A stretch of 64,000 bases of DNA. Origin: Blastocladiella emersonii ATCC 22665 (taxonomy: Eukaryota; Blastocladiomycota; Blastocladiomycetes; Blastocladiales; Blastocladiaceae). The notes below the pieces were generated by a model, which made no database searches, had not been told where the DNA came from, and saw only the letters and a list, made by a program, of their open reading frames with translations. Position numbers and translations under genes: made by a program. How positions within the stretch are numbered: position 1 is the stretch's first letter; the number at the start of each line of letters is the position of its first letter. Below are positions 1 through 9,632 of this stretch, piece after piece. The DNA lies in the NCBI GenBank assembly GCA_025594325.1, contig JANHCV010000010.1, forward strand, positions 248,001 through 312,000, given 5' to 3'.

Positions 1-355
1 CGCCACATGGGACGAGGCCATGCGCGAGGTACGCGTCAACGGTTGTCGTGTCGGCGGCAGGGGTCCAGTGCGGCGTGAGGAACTCGAGCACCGTCTTGAT
101 GTTGTCGCGCGACGAGATGGAGACAGTCGAGTTGTGGCGCAGGATGACGTAGTCGCGGGAGACCTCGTTGATGAGGTCTGTGATAGCGGTCGTGCGGGCC
201 TCGTTGAACTGCTCCTCGGTGATCTGGTTGACGGGGGTACTGGTCTCGCGCGCGGCGGCAGCGAGAATATCTTCATGGCGGAAGATGGCCAGGTACTCGT
301 TATTGGCGATGCCCGTGAGCTGCTCAAAGAGCACGAGGATGCAATGTGTGGTCAT
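1..355 (-). CDS. Hypothetical protein, 5' part only (runs off the left edge)
   Basis: A minus-strand frame opens with ATG at 355 in a good context (cgccATGA) and stays open to the window edge, giving about 118 residues beginning MTTHCILVLFEQLTG. It has hydrophobic helix-like stretches and the codon choice of the neighbouring real genes. I do not recognise the family and see no catalytic motif, signal peptide or membrane segment. The rest of the gene lies left of the window, so length and function cannot be judged. Upstream of its start lies the minisatellite at 611-1690. Confidence 0.55.
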   Translation of the reverse strand, partial: MTTHCILVLFEQLTGIANNEYLAIFRHEDILAAAARETSTPVNQITEEQFNEARTTAITDLINEVSRDYVILRHNSTVSISSRDNIKTVLEFLTPHWTPAADTTTVDAYLAHGLVPCG

Positions 356-610
356 GGCGAAGACCACCGGTCGTGCGGACACGCGGCTCAGTGGCAGAGG
401 AGGATGGTGTTGCAGGTAGTGAAGACTAGGAGTCGGATCGGCGGGGGCGACGGGGAGTGAGTAAGTGAGCGAGCTGCGGCGGCGGCGGCCTGGAGCGCGT
501 TGCGCCACCCGAGGGACTCGCTGCACGCATGACGCCCGCTCCCCCGCATCGCGACCACCTTTTCCTTCGACGCAAAGTACACCAGGCACACACACACATC
601 CCGGATCCGC

Positions 611-1690
611 ACGGCGCCGCTCGGGAGCGGGCACCGACGTGGCCGCGGACTCGGAGCGGAACGAGTCGCGCATGGAGACCACGCGCCCGCGCTGCTGCGC
701 GAACTACGGCAGGACCGCACGGCGCCGCCCAGGAGCGGGTACCGACGTGGCCGCGGACTCGGAGCGGAACGAGTCGCGCATGGAGACCACGCGTCCGTGC
801 TGCTGCACGAACTACGGCAGGGCCGCACGGCGCCGCTCGGGAGCGGGCACCGACGTGGCCGCGGACTCGGAGCGGAACGAGTCGCGCATGGAGACCACGC
901 GTCCGTGCTGCTGCACGAACTACGGCAGGGCCGCACGGCGCCGCTCGGGAGCGGGCACCGACGTGGCCGCGGACTCGGAGCGGAACGAGTCGCGCGTACG
1001 AACCACGCGTCCGTGCTGCTGCGCGAACTACGGTAGGACCGTACGGCGCCGCTCGGAAGCGGACACCGACGTGGCCGCGGACTCGGAGCGGAACGAGTCG
1101 CGCATGGAGACCACGCGTCCGTGCTGCTGCACGAACTACGGCAGGGCCGCACGGCGCCGCTCGGGAGCGGGCACCGACGTGGCCGCGGACTCGGAGCGGA
1201 ACGAGTCGCGCGTGGAGACCACGCGTCCGCGCTGCTGCGCGAACTACGGTAGGACCGTACGGCGCCGCTCGGAAGCGGACACCGACGTGGCCGCGGACTC
1301 GGAGCGGAACGAGTCGCGCATGGAGACCACGCGTCCGTGCTGCTGCACGAACTACGGCAGGGCCGCACGGCGCCGCTCGGGAGCGGGCACCGACGTGGCC
1401 GCGGACTCGGAGCGGAACGAGTCGCGCGTGGAGACCACGCGTCCGCGCTGCTGCGCGAACTACGGTAGGACCGTACGGCGCCGCTCGGAAGCGGACACCG
1501 ACGTGGCCGCGGACTCGGAGCGGAACGAGTCGCGCGTACGAACCACGCGTCCGTGCTGCTGCACGAACTACGGCAGGACCGTACGGCGCCGCCCAGGAGC
1601 GGGCACCGACGTGGCCGCGGATTCAGAGCGGGATGAATCGCGCGTGGAGGCCACGCGTCCGTGCTGCTGCACGAACTACGGCTGGGAGAA
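611..1690. repeat. 108-bp minisatellite, about 10 tandem copies
   Basis: The word GACGTGGCCGCGG recurs at 636, 744, 852, 960, 1068, 1176, 1284, 1392, 1500 and 1608, an exact 108-bp period. Copies differ by a few substitutions that alternate between types, for example a gcatggagacc form and a gcgtacgaacc form. Each unit holds an ACGCGT palindrome. Because 108 is a multiple of three and the unit lacks stop codons in several frames, long frames run through it on both strands. I treat these as by-products and not genes. Confidence 0.95.
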
Positions 1691-2087
1691 TCACACAGGT
1701 AGGATGAGGATGTGGCGAGCGCGAGCTGGGTGACAGACAGGGGGTTTGTCGACACTCGCAGCAAGAGGTGGACAAAGGTCGGCCGCGTACGCGTTCCCAC
1801 GGCGCGACGAGCGCGCGAGCGGGCAGGAACGCGTCCACCCAACGCGCCGACGCAGCGACAGCGAAGGGTGCGCGTGCGCCTCGATTCTGCGTGCCACGGG
1901 AGCGACGGCAGGCACGAGGGCGCAGTGCGGCGGCGAGGATCGAGAGGTCGCGGCGCGGGCGAAGCGAGATCGTACGTACATCGAGCCGCTGCTTTCCAGG
2001 GCTCATAACCAGTTGAAGCGTACTCGACTGGGAGGAAGCTCGGCACGATGGACGTGCGATCTTGGCGGAGATGAAGATCGAGGCAAT

Positions 2088-2155
2088 GAAGAGGTTCACA
2101 AGAGGGGACGGTGAAGAGGTTCACAAGAGGAGACAGTGAGGAGGTTCACGAGAGG
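2088..2155. repeat. 25-bp tandem repeat, three copies
   Basis: The segment GARGAGGTTCACRAGAGG begins at 2088, 2113 and 2138, spaced 25 bp apart with minor changes. It lies in the gene-free stretch between the minisatellite and the dehydrogenase gene at 2724. The rest of 1691-2723 shows no convincing gene. It holds closely spaced ACGCGT sites near 2567-2581, about 150 bp before the dehydrogenase start. Confidence 0.8.
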
Positions 2156-2723
2156 ACAACAGGCTGTATGTGGTGGCTAATACTAGCAACTGGTCAAAGG
2201 AACAAGAGAGAGAGGGGATGCGGAGGCGCGTCGTCCGATGTGAGCGGGCCGACGCGTTGCTCGGTGAGGTGAGGCGGTCCGCGGCGATGACAAAAGGAGA
2301 TCGGCGCGGTGCGCGTGACGCGCGTGACGCGGGCGGGGTCGCACGCGTCCGGTGACTGTGGCGCAACGCGGTCACGTGTACTTGAACTATGAGGGAGACG
2401 CAAGTCTCGTACGTTGGCGTGGAGGTGTTCCACGCCGCGGCGCCTGACTCGCTGACCTCGATCCTCGCCCAATACATTTGACTTGGTCTACCGCCACCCG
2501 TTGCCCTCACACGCCTTCGGCGGACCTGCTTTAAGCGAGGCGAGGTGAGGACTCGAGGAGGGAGAACGCGTCGACGCGTCGGTTTCGTCACGTGCGGCAG
2601 CCAGTCCACGGCGCCGGGTCGCCGATCCCGGGTGTCCCGGCCTGAAACGGGCGCGGCCGCCGCGGCTCGCTGCTCTCCCCCCTGCCCCTCCCCCTCCCCT
2701 CCGATTGCCCTCTCTCCTCAACC

Positions 2724-4003
2724 ATGTTCGCCCTCCGCTCCTCGCTCCGCGGCGCTCTCTCTACCCGCACCTTCTCCACCTCGTCGCTCGCCATGGGTCG
2801 CCTCGCCGGTCAGACCGTCTTCATGTAACGCTCATGCATCTGCCCCTGGTCTGAGGGTTGCGACTGACGGCAACGCTCGCACGACGTGCCCTCGCTTGCT
2901 TCGACGACGTGTATCTTCGCCCACGCGCTCAGTACTGGTGCCAGTGCTGGCATCGGCGCCAGGTCCGTGCACTCGCTGTGACGACGCTTGGTTCGCCCAG
3001 ACTGACGCTCCCCTCTCAACGTGTAGCTGCGCTCGGTACGCTCCGCCATCCTCTCACTCTCGCTCGTGGCGTTGCGCACGGCGCCAACGAGCTCGTTCTT
3101 GTCGATGCACGCCGGAGCGCGACCCGGCAACTCCCGCGACATCACCCGTTCCCGTTCCCCAACACCCGCATCGCCTCCGACCTGACGATCTGACCGGACG
3201 CGTTCCCTCCCTCCTTCCCTCTCATAGCCAGTTCGCCGCCGAGGGCTCGAACCTGATCCTGACGGCGCGCCGCGTGGACCGGCTGCAGTCGCTGCGCGAC
3301 GAGATCAAGGCCAAGTACCCGTCGGTGGCCGTGCACGTTGCCGCGCTCGACGTGGCCAAGCGCCAGGACGTGTTCGACACGGTGGCGGCGTTGCCGGCCG
3401 AGTTCAAGGCCATCGACGTGCTCGTCAACAACGCCGGGCTCGTGATCGGCGTCGAGCCGCTCCTCGAGGCCAAGCCCGAGGACGTCGACACCATGTTCGA
3501 CGTCAACGTCAAGGGTCTGCTCAACGTTACCCAGGCCATCGTTCCCGGCATGAAGGACCGCAAGAAGGGGACGATCATCAACATTGGCTCGGTCGCTGGC
3601 AAGCAGCCCTAGTACGTTCCTTGTGGCGGCTCTCTCTCCCCTCGACCACGACTGACCCGTTATCGCCGCGCTGTGTAGCGCCAACGGCTCCATCTACTGC
3701 GCGACCAAGCACGCGGTCGAGGCCTTCTCGCGCGCGCTGACGCAGGAGCTGGTCGCGACGCCGCTGCGCGTCGGCCTGATCGCCCCCGGGCTCGTCAACA
3801 CCGAGTTCTCGACGGTCCGGTTCCGCGGCGACTCGGACAAGGCCGCGTCCGTGTACCAGGGGCTCGACCCCCTCACGGGCGACGATATCGCCGAGATCGT
3901 CGTGTTCACGGCGTCGCGCCCGCCCCACGTCCAGATCAACGACGTGCTCGTGTTCCCCACCTCGCAGGCCTCGGTCTTCCACATCCACCGCGAGCAGCAG
4001 TAG
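2724..4003 (+). CDS. Short-chain dehydrogenase/reductase, YMR226C-type NADP-dependent 3-hydroxy acid dehydrogenase
   Basis: Predicted exons 2724-2824, 2933-2962, 3027-3035, 3228-3611 and 3679-4003 give 282 residues. The cofactor motif TGASAGIG is split over exons 1-2, followed by NNAG, a serine in NIGSVAG and the catalytic YCATK (Tyr-x3-Lys). The C-terminal part (IAPGLVNTEFSTVRFRG, FPTSQAS) matches the yeast YMR226C/Tma29 subgroup, which oxidises L-allo-threonine and 3-hydroxy acids with NADP. Exon 3 is only 9 nt; without it the frame does not join. The first 23 residues are rich in Arg, Ser and Thr and could target mitochondria; Met24 is an alternative cytosolic start. The substrate cannot be told from sequence. 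Confidence 0.88.
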
Positions 4004-4235
4004 GCGCCCCAGGTCCTTGTGACGCGCACACCTGTGCCCTCTTTGATACACATGCTCTCTTCTCTCATCACCCTGACCTCGCTGTCCGCTCGCTTGACGC
4101 GTCGCGTGCGTTCCAGCGTCTCGGGCTTGGCCAACGCCACCGCCCGCGCTGATTGGCCGCAGATCCCCCAACGTCACGCCCATGTGGCGCAGTCTCGGGG
4201 CAAGTGGCGCTGAGGCGCGGCACCGGAAGCGGCAG

Positions 4236-4535
4236 TGGACACGTTGCGCAATTCGGGCCTCCCCCCGAATCCTGAAAGGCTGGGCCGCGTCACGCGACGC
4301 GCCGAACCGCAACGCAAGCGACCTGCCACGCCTCTCGACGAGCGCTGCACTCGCGACTCCCTGCAAAGCGAGGGCCGAACTTTCAGGCCTCGCTTCCACG
4401 CGTCGGCCGCGTTCCGCGAGCGGCGACATGGGTGGCAGGTCGCGGCGGCGCCCGCAAGCTGGCGGCGGCGCAGGTCGCGTGGACGCGCCAGCCTTTCAGG
4501 ATTCGGGGGGAGGCCCGAATTGCGCAACGTGTCCA
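4236..4535. repeat. 300-bp foldback (inverted-repeat) element
   Basis: Arms 4236-4283 and 4488-4535 are 48-bp inverted copies that match base for base. They begin TGGACACGTTGCGCAATTCG and end in the complement. Inside, a second nested pair occurs (GCGACCTGCCAC near 4320 and its complement near 4432). No target-site duplication is evident and no protein is encoded. It sits between the stop of the dehydrogenase gene and the start of the coiled-coil gene at 4677. It could be a MITE-like insertion or a structured intergenic element. Confidence 0.8.
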
Positions 4536-4676
4536 GTCGGCGGCGACCATCCCGTCCACTCGCTTTCGTTCTCTCTCTCCTCCGGCTGCTGGGATACCAA
4601 ACAAACAAGCAACGTAGCATCATCATCATCGAGGGGCAGGCACCCACGAAACTTGATAGAGTCATCACCAACCATC

Positions 4677-6269
4677 ATGTCCCGCCGCCGCGCAGCCTCG
4701 CCGCTGCCGCCCTTCGGCACCGACTACGATAACGAGCAGGGTATGCGGTGTCGCTGCCGTCGTCGGCCATCTCCACTGATCTCCATGACCATCTAGTCGC
4801 GCGCGGCCGCAGCCCTCTCGCACAGCCGTCACGCACGCGCGAGCCGTCGATGCGCGAGATCTTCCGTTCGCCAGTCGACACGCTCGGCGTCGGGGGATCG
4901 GCGTCGCGGTCCCGGTCCCGCGCCCCGCCCGGCGGCGCATCGAGCTTCAGCTTTGGGTCCGACCAGGTCCCGCCCATGCCTTCGTCGCCGATCCGCTCGC
5001 GGTCGCGCGCGGGGAGCGAGTGGAACGGGTCTGGCGGTATGGCCGGCGCGCTCGGGTCCGCGTCGCCGTCGGTCCACGACGAGACGCCTGTCGGCGGACG
5101 GCGGAACCGGTCGGCGAGCCGCGGGCTCGGGCTTGGGCTTGGGAGTGGGTCGCCGTTGTATGTGATGGATGCTGTCAGGGAGAGATGGCGCCGCTGACCT
5201 TCGTGTGAATGTGTGTAGCGGTACCTCGGCCGATGCGCCGCCCGTCCCGCGCGTGACGCGTACGCCGTCGCCGCCGATCCGTCCCGCGGCGTCGGCCGAG
5301 ACGTACGCGCGTCCATCGACGCCCGACCGGCGCCCCGTATCGCCGCTCCCCGCCGCGTCGCTGTCGCCAACCTCGGCTTCGTACCCGATCGCGCGCGCGT
5401 ACGAGGCGTCGTCGCAGAGCAACGCGGCGCTACGCCGCGATCTCGATGCGCTCGGCGGCGTGTCCGTGGCGCCGACGGACGTGTCGGCGTCCATGTTCCA
5501 GGACCCGGATATGTTCAAGAAGGTGGAGGCGAAGCTGCGCGACCTCAAGGCGAAGCTGGCGACGGCGAACGCGCGCGCCGACAAGCTGGGTGCGCAGGCC
5601 GCGGCGCTCGAGGCGCAGGTCGGCAAGCTCGAGCAGGAGAAGCACAAGCTCGCTATCGACGCGCACCAGGCCCAGGTCAAGGCGCAGCACCTCGACGAGT
5701 CCCTCGCGAACGAGCGCCGCGAGCGGCAGGCCGAGCGCACCGAGTTTGCCGCTGAGAAGGCGCTCCTCGCGCAGCGCATGCGCGGCGGGGATACCCAGCG
5801 CGGCGCCGCCGAGCGCGAGCTCGAGGCGCTCCGCGCTGAGCGCGCGCGGATTACGGCTGAGCGCGACGAGTACCGCCAGGAAACCCACACGCTCACGACC
5901 AACCTCTCGCTCGCTCAGCGACAGCTCAAGGAGCTCGCGCGCCGGCTCGAGCTCGCGCAGCAGCAGGCCGAGCGCAAGTACGTGTCGTTTTGCCGCTCAC
6001 ACGCACCGTTGACATGAGACTGACCACGGCGCGCCTCTAGGACCATGGACTTCAACGACGCCGAGACGCGGCGCATGGACCTCGAGGCCAAGCTGCATCG
6101 GCTCGCCGGGTCGACGCGGTCCATCACGTCGACCAACGACGAGCTCCAGGAGGAGCTCCGGTACCTGCAGTCCATGGTGCACGAGGAGCGGTCGCGCCGC
6201 ATCGCCGCCGAGACGGCCGCCGAGGAGGAGCGCAAGAAGCGCGTTATGCTCGAGCTCTCCATGGAGTAA
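4677..6269 (+). CDS. Coiled-coil protein of unknown function
   Basis: Predicted exons 4677-4740, 4797-5157, 5219-5977 and 6041-6269 give 470 residues. The first ~240 residues are Ser/Pro/Arg-rich and probably disordered, with SP and RSRS-type phosphorylation-like clusters. From about residue 242 (MFKKVEAKLRDLKAKL) to the end there is a long Glu/Lys/Arg/Ala heptad coiled coil, broken only by short Gly/Asp stretches. No enzyme motif, signal peptide or membrane segment is seen. The architecture suggests a cytoskeletal or centrosome/basal-body scaffold, but that is inference. Introns have GTATG or GTACG donors and TAG acceptors. Confidence 0.75.
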
Positions 6270-6499
6270 GGGTTTGACGGTGAAGAAGGGGAAGACTTGT
6301 CGTGCTGTGTGAATACAACTTTTGCGACTGGACCTGTGTCGAGCGACGTGGTGAACAATCGAGGGTTGGGCGCGACACTTGAGACGCTGCGCCACCACGG
6401 GCGTCGAGCCGGCCGGCAAAGCCACACCGCTTGAGAACCCGCTCTCCCCGCTGGCGACTTTCGCGCGAGCAGCTTCCTCTCCCGAGTCTCCGACAGGCC

Positions 6500-6514
6500 A
6501 TGATACGCGAATGA
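6500..6514 (+). promoter_or_regulatory. Four-codon upstream ORF before the first family gene
   Basis: ATG ATA CGC GAA TGA ends one base before the ATG at 6516. A similar tiny uORF sits before the starts at 8066 and 12089, so this may act in translational control. Function is inferred. Confidence 0.4.
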
Positions 6515-6515
6515 A

Positions 6516-7583
6516 ATGACAGTCGATGCAACCGATACGGGGCAAGTTACTGCCCTCATGCCGGCCGCGGGGCACACCGACCTCGCCATCGAGACCACCG
6601 CTGCGCCCCTCGACTTTGTCTCCCTGCCGCAGGACGTTCTGGCCACCATCTTACGCGCCGTGCTCGTCGGCTTCGGACCCGACGCCTTTTACCTGCTGGC
6701 AACGGCCCACCCGTCGCTCACCGCCATCGCCCTGACCGACCCGGTCGTCTACCTTCCTGGCCTCGACCTCGTCGCGTCTCCGCCGTACGGCGCCGCTGAG
6801 CAGTACAATGACACAACCAATGCGCAAATCGATGACGGCTTCGTGTTCCTCGTCTCGGCCATGGAAGCTGTTTTCACCGACCGTCGCCGACCCGCGCCCG
6901 CGCTGCGCTTCACCGTCATCCCGCGCCCATTCCCCGGCCGCCGCCTCGGGAGCCAGCCCGAGGCGCACATCAGCCACGCCGTCGCGCCCATTGTCACGGC
7001 CATGACCGCGCTGCCCCTGGTGCACGTCACCGTGGACATGTCGCTGCTCGACGGCCTTGACATCTCGCACTTTTCCGTCTCGCTCGCCTGGATCGTGGCC
7101 AAGCGACAGACGCGCGGCGAGATGGACACGCGCGCGACCCTGCACCTCGTCCACTGCTCGCCCGCGATCGCGCGCGACACGGGCTTCCTGTGGGCGTTCA
7201 GCGAGGAGCCCGAGTACGACGTGCCGTTCATCACCGTGTGCGCGTGCCGCCAGTTTGCGTGTCTCGCACCGGGCGCCAAAGGATGGCGGTGTATTGATTG
7301 TCGCACCGGGCAGCAGCAGTTGGCGAGCGAGCGCCGCGCGTGCTGGACGTGCGGCGGCGCGGACAAGTGCGTCGAGCTGCTCCGTAAGGTGTGCACGCGC
7401 GACGAGCATCGGTCGCCGCTCGCGTTCTCGGTATGGATATGTAACGCCTGCGCACCGCGGGTCCGCGAGCGAGGGTGCGACTGGTGCGTTTACAACGACT
7501 GTGGTGGTGAGGAAGCGGGTGGGCGAGAGCTTGGCGTGGTCGAGGGCGGCGGTGCTGGTGTCGAGATAGCTCGGGCGGTCTAA
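6516..7583 (+). CDS. F-box-like / Cys-cluster family protein A
   Basis: A single exon of 355 residues. Residues ~36-50 (SLPQDVLATILRAVL) resemble the first helix of an F-box. The middle is an ordinary globular stretch shared with the paralogs at 8066, 12089 and 13321 (VYLP, VTVDMSLL, DTGFLW). The C-terminal part, ~242-331, is a cysteine cluster with the family pattern WxCxxC, CWTC, CNAC-PR and CDWC, which could bind two or three zinc ions. A Gly/Val/Glu-rich tail follows. This is the most diverged of the four members. If the F-box is real it could be an SCF substrate adaptor, but the function is unknown. Confidence 0.8.
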   Translation: MTVDATDTGQVTALMPAAGHTDLAIETTAAPLDFVSLPQDVLATILRAVLVGFGPDAFYLLATAHPSLTAIALTDPVVYLPGLDLVASPPYGAAEQYNDTTNAQIDDGFVFLVSAMEAVFTDRRRPAPALRFTVIPRPFPGRRLGSQPEAHISHAVAPIVTAMTALPLVHVTVDMSLLDGLDISHFSVSLAWIVAKRQTRGEMDTRATLHLVHCSPAIARDTGFLWAFSEEPEYDVPFITVCACRQFACLAPGAKGWRCIDCRTGQQQLASERRACWTCGGADKCVELLRKVCTRDEHRSPLAFSVWICNACAPRVRERGCDWCVYNDCGGEEAGGRELGVVEGGGAGVEIARAV

Positions 7584-7803
7584 TACATGGGGCTTCGATA
7601 ATTAAACAGGAAGCGGGACGATTAATCAGTACGCGGCACAACTAAACATTACGCTTGAAGGAGCACATGATTGGGGCGCTGATCAGGCCCACGTTTAAGC
7701 GTTTGAAGCGATCGCCCAACGCGTTGCGCCACACCGTGACGACTTGCAGCGACTTGGCGTGACGACTTTCAGCTGAACAAAACGCGCGTTTGGGGTGAAT
7801 AGC

Positions 7804-8032
7804 GAGACCTTGCGAAAAGTCGGGGCCGACTTTCGTCCTGGCCCCACGCATTCAGCCACGCGATGTGGCGTAATGCACAGGCTCACTCGACCGACTTTTC
7901 TCGGTGCCCCCGACTTTTCTCGGGGTCGGCCTCGCGCGAGCGCTCGAGGTGCCAGATCAGGGCCCGCGCGTGCGTGAGGCAAGCCACCGCGGCCTCCGCC
8001 CAAAAGTCGGCCCCGACTTTTCGCAAGGTCTC
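7804..8032. repeat. 229-bp foldback element with self-complementary arms
   Basis: Arms 7804-7833 and 8003-8032 are 30-bp exact inverted copies (GAGACCTTGCGAAAAGTCGG and onward). Each arm contains its own palindrome, AAAGTCGG-CCGACTTT. The interior adds two further CCGACTTTTCTCGG units at about 7899-7922. It lies just upstream of the start at 8066, so it is probably in the promoter or 5' UTR of that gene. It has no sequence match to the foldback at 4236-4535. Confidence 0.8.
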
Positions 8033-8054
8033 TCTCTCTCCCCTCTCCCCACGA

Positions 8055-8069
8055 ATGCTAAGCTCATGA
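8055..8069 (+). promoter_or_regulatory. Minimal uORF overlapping the main start codon (ATGA)
   Basis: ATG CTA AGC TCA TGA encodes Met-Leu-Ser-Ser, and its stop overlaps the ATG at 8066 (ATGA). The same 17-base block, through the first main codons, is present before the paralog at 12089, which favours function over chance. A termination-reinitiation role is inference. Confidence 0.5.
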
Positions 8070-9247
8070 ACCCCGAAACGTCAACGGACGCAAACGACCC
8101 CATGCAAGACGCAGTAGTCGACCAGCTAAGGCAGGAATTCGCGGCGGCCTTGTCGCAGTTCGATCAAGAGTCACTGGTGGCTCCTTCGGACTCGCGCCCG
8201 TTGCAGCTCATTCATCTTCCGCAGGACGCTCTCGCGGCCATTCTTCACGCCGTCCTCGAGCATGCCGGCATTCAAGCTTTCCTAACGTTCGTGTCCGCTC
8301 ATCCCCTGCTCTGTCGCGTGGCATCAACCGACCCGGCCGTTTACCTGCCAAGCTTGCACTTTGTCATCTCTCCGCCGTGCGGCAAGTTTGACATAACGAA
8401 TTTCAACATGGCGTTTGCCTCCCCGGGTTTCTGCGAACTGCTTGGCTTGGTGCGAGTCTTCGATTTAACCAAGCGGCTTACGTGGCTCTCACTCCACCTC
8501 ACCGTACTGCCCAGACCGGCTAAAGGTCAGCTGCAGGCCAACGCACTGCACGCTTACGTCGCTCTTCAAGTGCTCGCCGAGGCCTTTCGCGAACTATTCG
8601 GAACTCGACGCGTCACGCTTGACCTATCGCTACTGGAGGAAGACATGGTCAGCAACTTCCTGCAGATACGCCTCTGCAGCTTTCTCCAAAGTCGCACCGA
8701 TCTCTCCTACTTCCGCAACACGCACAAGGCTCTCGAGTTCACGGCTCGGACCGGCATTGCGTGGAACCTCGGTGCGCACTGTGGCAAACCGTTCGTGACC
8801 CCGTGCTCCGGCTGCGAGCAACGAGCGGCCTTGGGCGATATGGACGAGTGGCGCTGCTCGAACTGCCTGCCGGCAGCCGAGCAGGACCACCAGGGCGACG
8901 AGAACGAGGAAGCGCGCCCGAGGCCGCAGACGTGCTGGACCTGTCGCAAGCTTACAACGGACGTGGCCCGGCTCGAGGACGTGTGCAAGCGCGAGGGTCA
9001 CGTCTCGCCCGAGTCGTTCAAGGTGTTTTTCTGCTCGGCCTGCTCACCTCGCATTCGCCGGATCGGCTGCAACTGGTGCTTCTACGATAACTGCGGCGAC
9101 GCAATGTTGCCGTTCCTGCCTCCCGCTTCTGATCTCGCCGCGGACGAGCCCGTTCTTGCTGCCCAGCCAGCGTTGGATGTGTCGGCCCCTGCCGCTCAGC
9201 CAGCCTCCGACGAGTCGGTCCCTGCAGCGCATCTGGCCTTGGAGTAG
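8066..9247 (+). CDS. F-box-like / Cys-cluster family protein B
   Basis: A single exon of 393 residues. I chose the ATG at 8066 because the paralog at 12089 starts in the same context (agctcATGAAC) and with a similar peptide. The frame is open upstream to 7904, but that part lies in the foldback element. Residues ~50-68 carry the F-box-like LPQDALAAILHAVLEHAG. Residues ~247-343 form the Cys cluster: CSGC, WRCSNC, CWTC, VCxxxGHxSP, CSAC-PR and CNWCFYDNCGD. A C-terminal Ala/Pro tail follows with AAQPA repeats, absent from protein C. The function is unknown; zinc binding and ubiquitin-ligase adaptor roles are inferred. Confidence 0.82.
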   Translation: MNPETSTDANDPMQDAVVDQLRQEFAAALSQFDQESLVAPSDSRPLQLIHLPQDALAAILHAVLEHAGIQAFLTFVSAHPLLCRVASTDPAVYLPSLHFVISPPCGKFDITNFNMAFASPGFCELLGLVRVFDLTKRLTWLSLHLTVLPRPAKGQLQANALHAYVALQVLAEAFRELFGTRRVTLDLSLLEEDMVSNFLQIRLCSFLQSRTDLSYFRNTHKALEFTARTGIAWNLGAHCGKPFVTPCSGCEQRAALGDMDEWRCSNCLPAAEQDHQGDENEEARPRPQTCWTCRKLTTDVARLEDVCKREGHVSPESFKVFFCSACSPRIRRIGCNWCFYDNCGDAMLPFLPPASDLAADEPVLAAQPALDVSAPAAQPASDESVPAAHLALE

Positions 9248-9632
9248 CACTTTACGCTTTGTCTCGTGCTCCAGGGTGATATCAAAGCTTCCGAGCAATC
9301 CAGGGTGTCATCAAGGCCTTCAAAAGCGAACTGGTCCGTGTGTTGATTTGCCGTGCTTTATGTATCCAATATCGATCCGTGTTCTGTTTGCCCCTGCAAC
9401 TATAATTATTGCGCTGCGCCGGGAGCATCCGTCTGCTTCGGCTTGGGAAGGCTCCCGCCGGCGGTCGCGTCTCGGAGGCGAGGGGCTGGGGCAGGGACGC
9501 GTCGAGATATCATGTGAGCGGGTTCCCGCCGGCAATCGTTCTCCCTCCCCTCCCGAAGCACCTTACCGCCCTCCCACACGAAAACAGATGAATGCACTTG
9601 GTGCAAACTTTCAATAGCGCTACCTTGCAACT
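9248..9632. other. Intergenic, 385 bp
   Basis: This is the gap between family gene B and the twin-forkhead gene. It contains an AT-rich stretch (ataattattg near 9403) that could be a TATA-like element, and two copies of CCCGCCGGC (about 9449 and 9525). No gene is seen. Confidence 0.5.

Noticed and set aside
388-2124. Long open frames on both strands through the minisatellite (up to 578 codons)
   Set aside because: They arise because the 108-bp unit is a multiple of three and lacks stops. The predicted peptides are repetitive, with no domain, and their ends lie in unrelated flanking DNA.
4236-8032. The two foldback elements as one mobile family
   Set aside because: Their arm sequences are unrelated and lengths differ (48 and 30 bp), so nothing in sequence links them.
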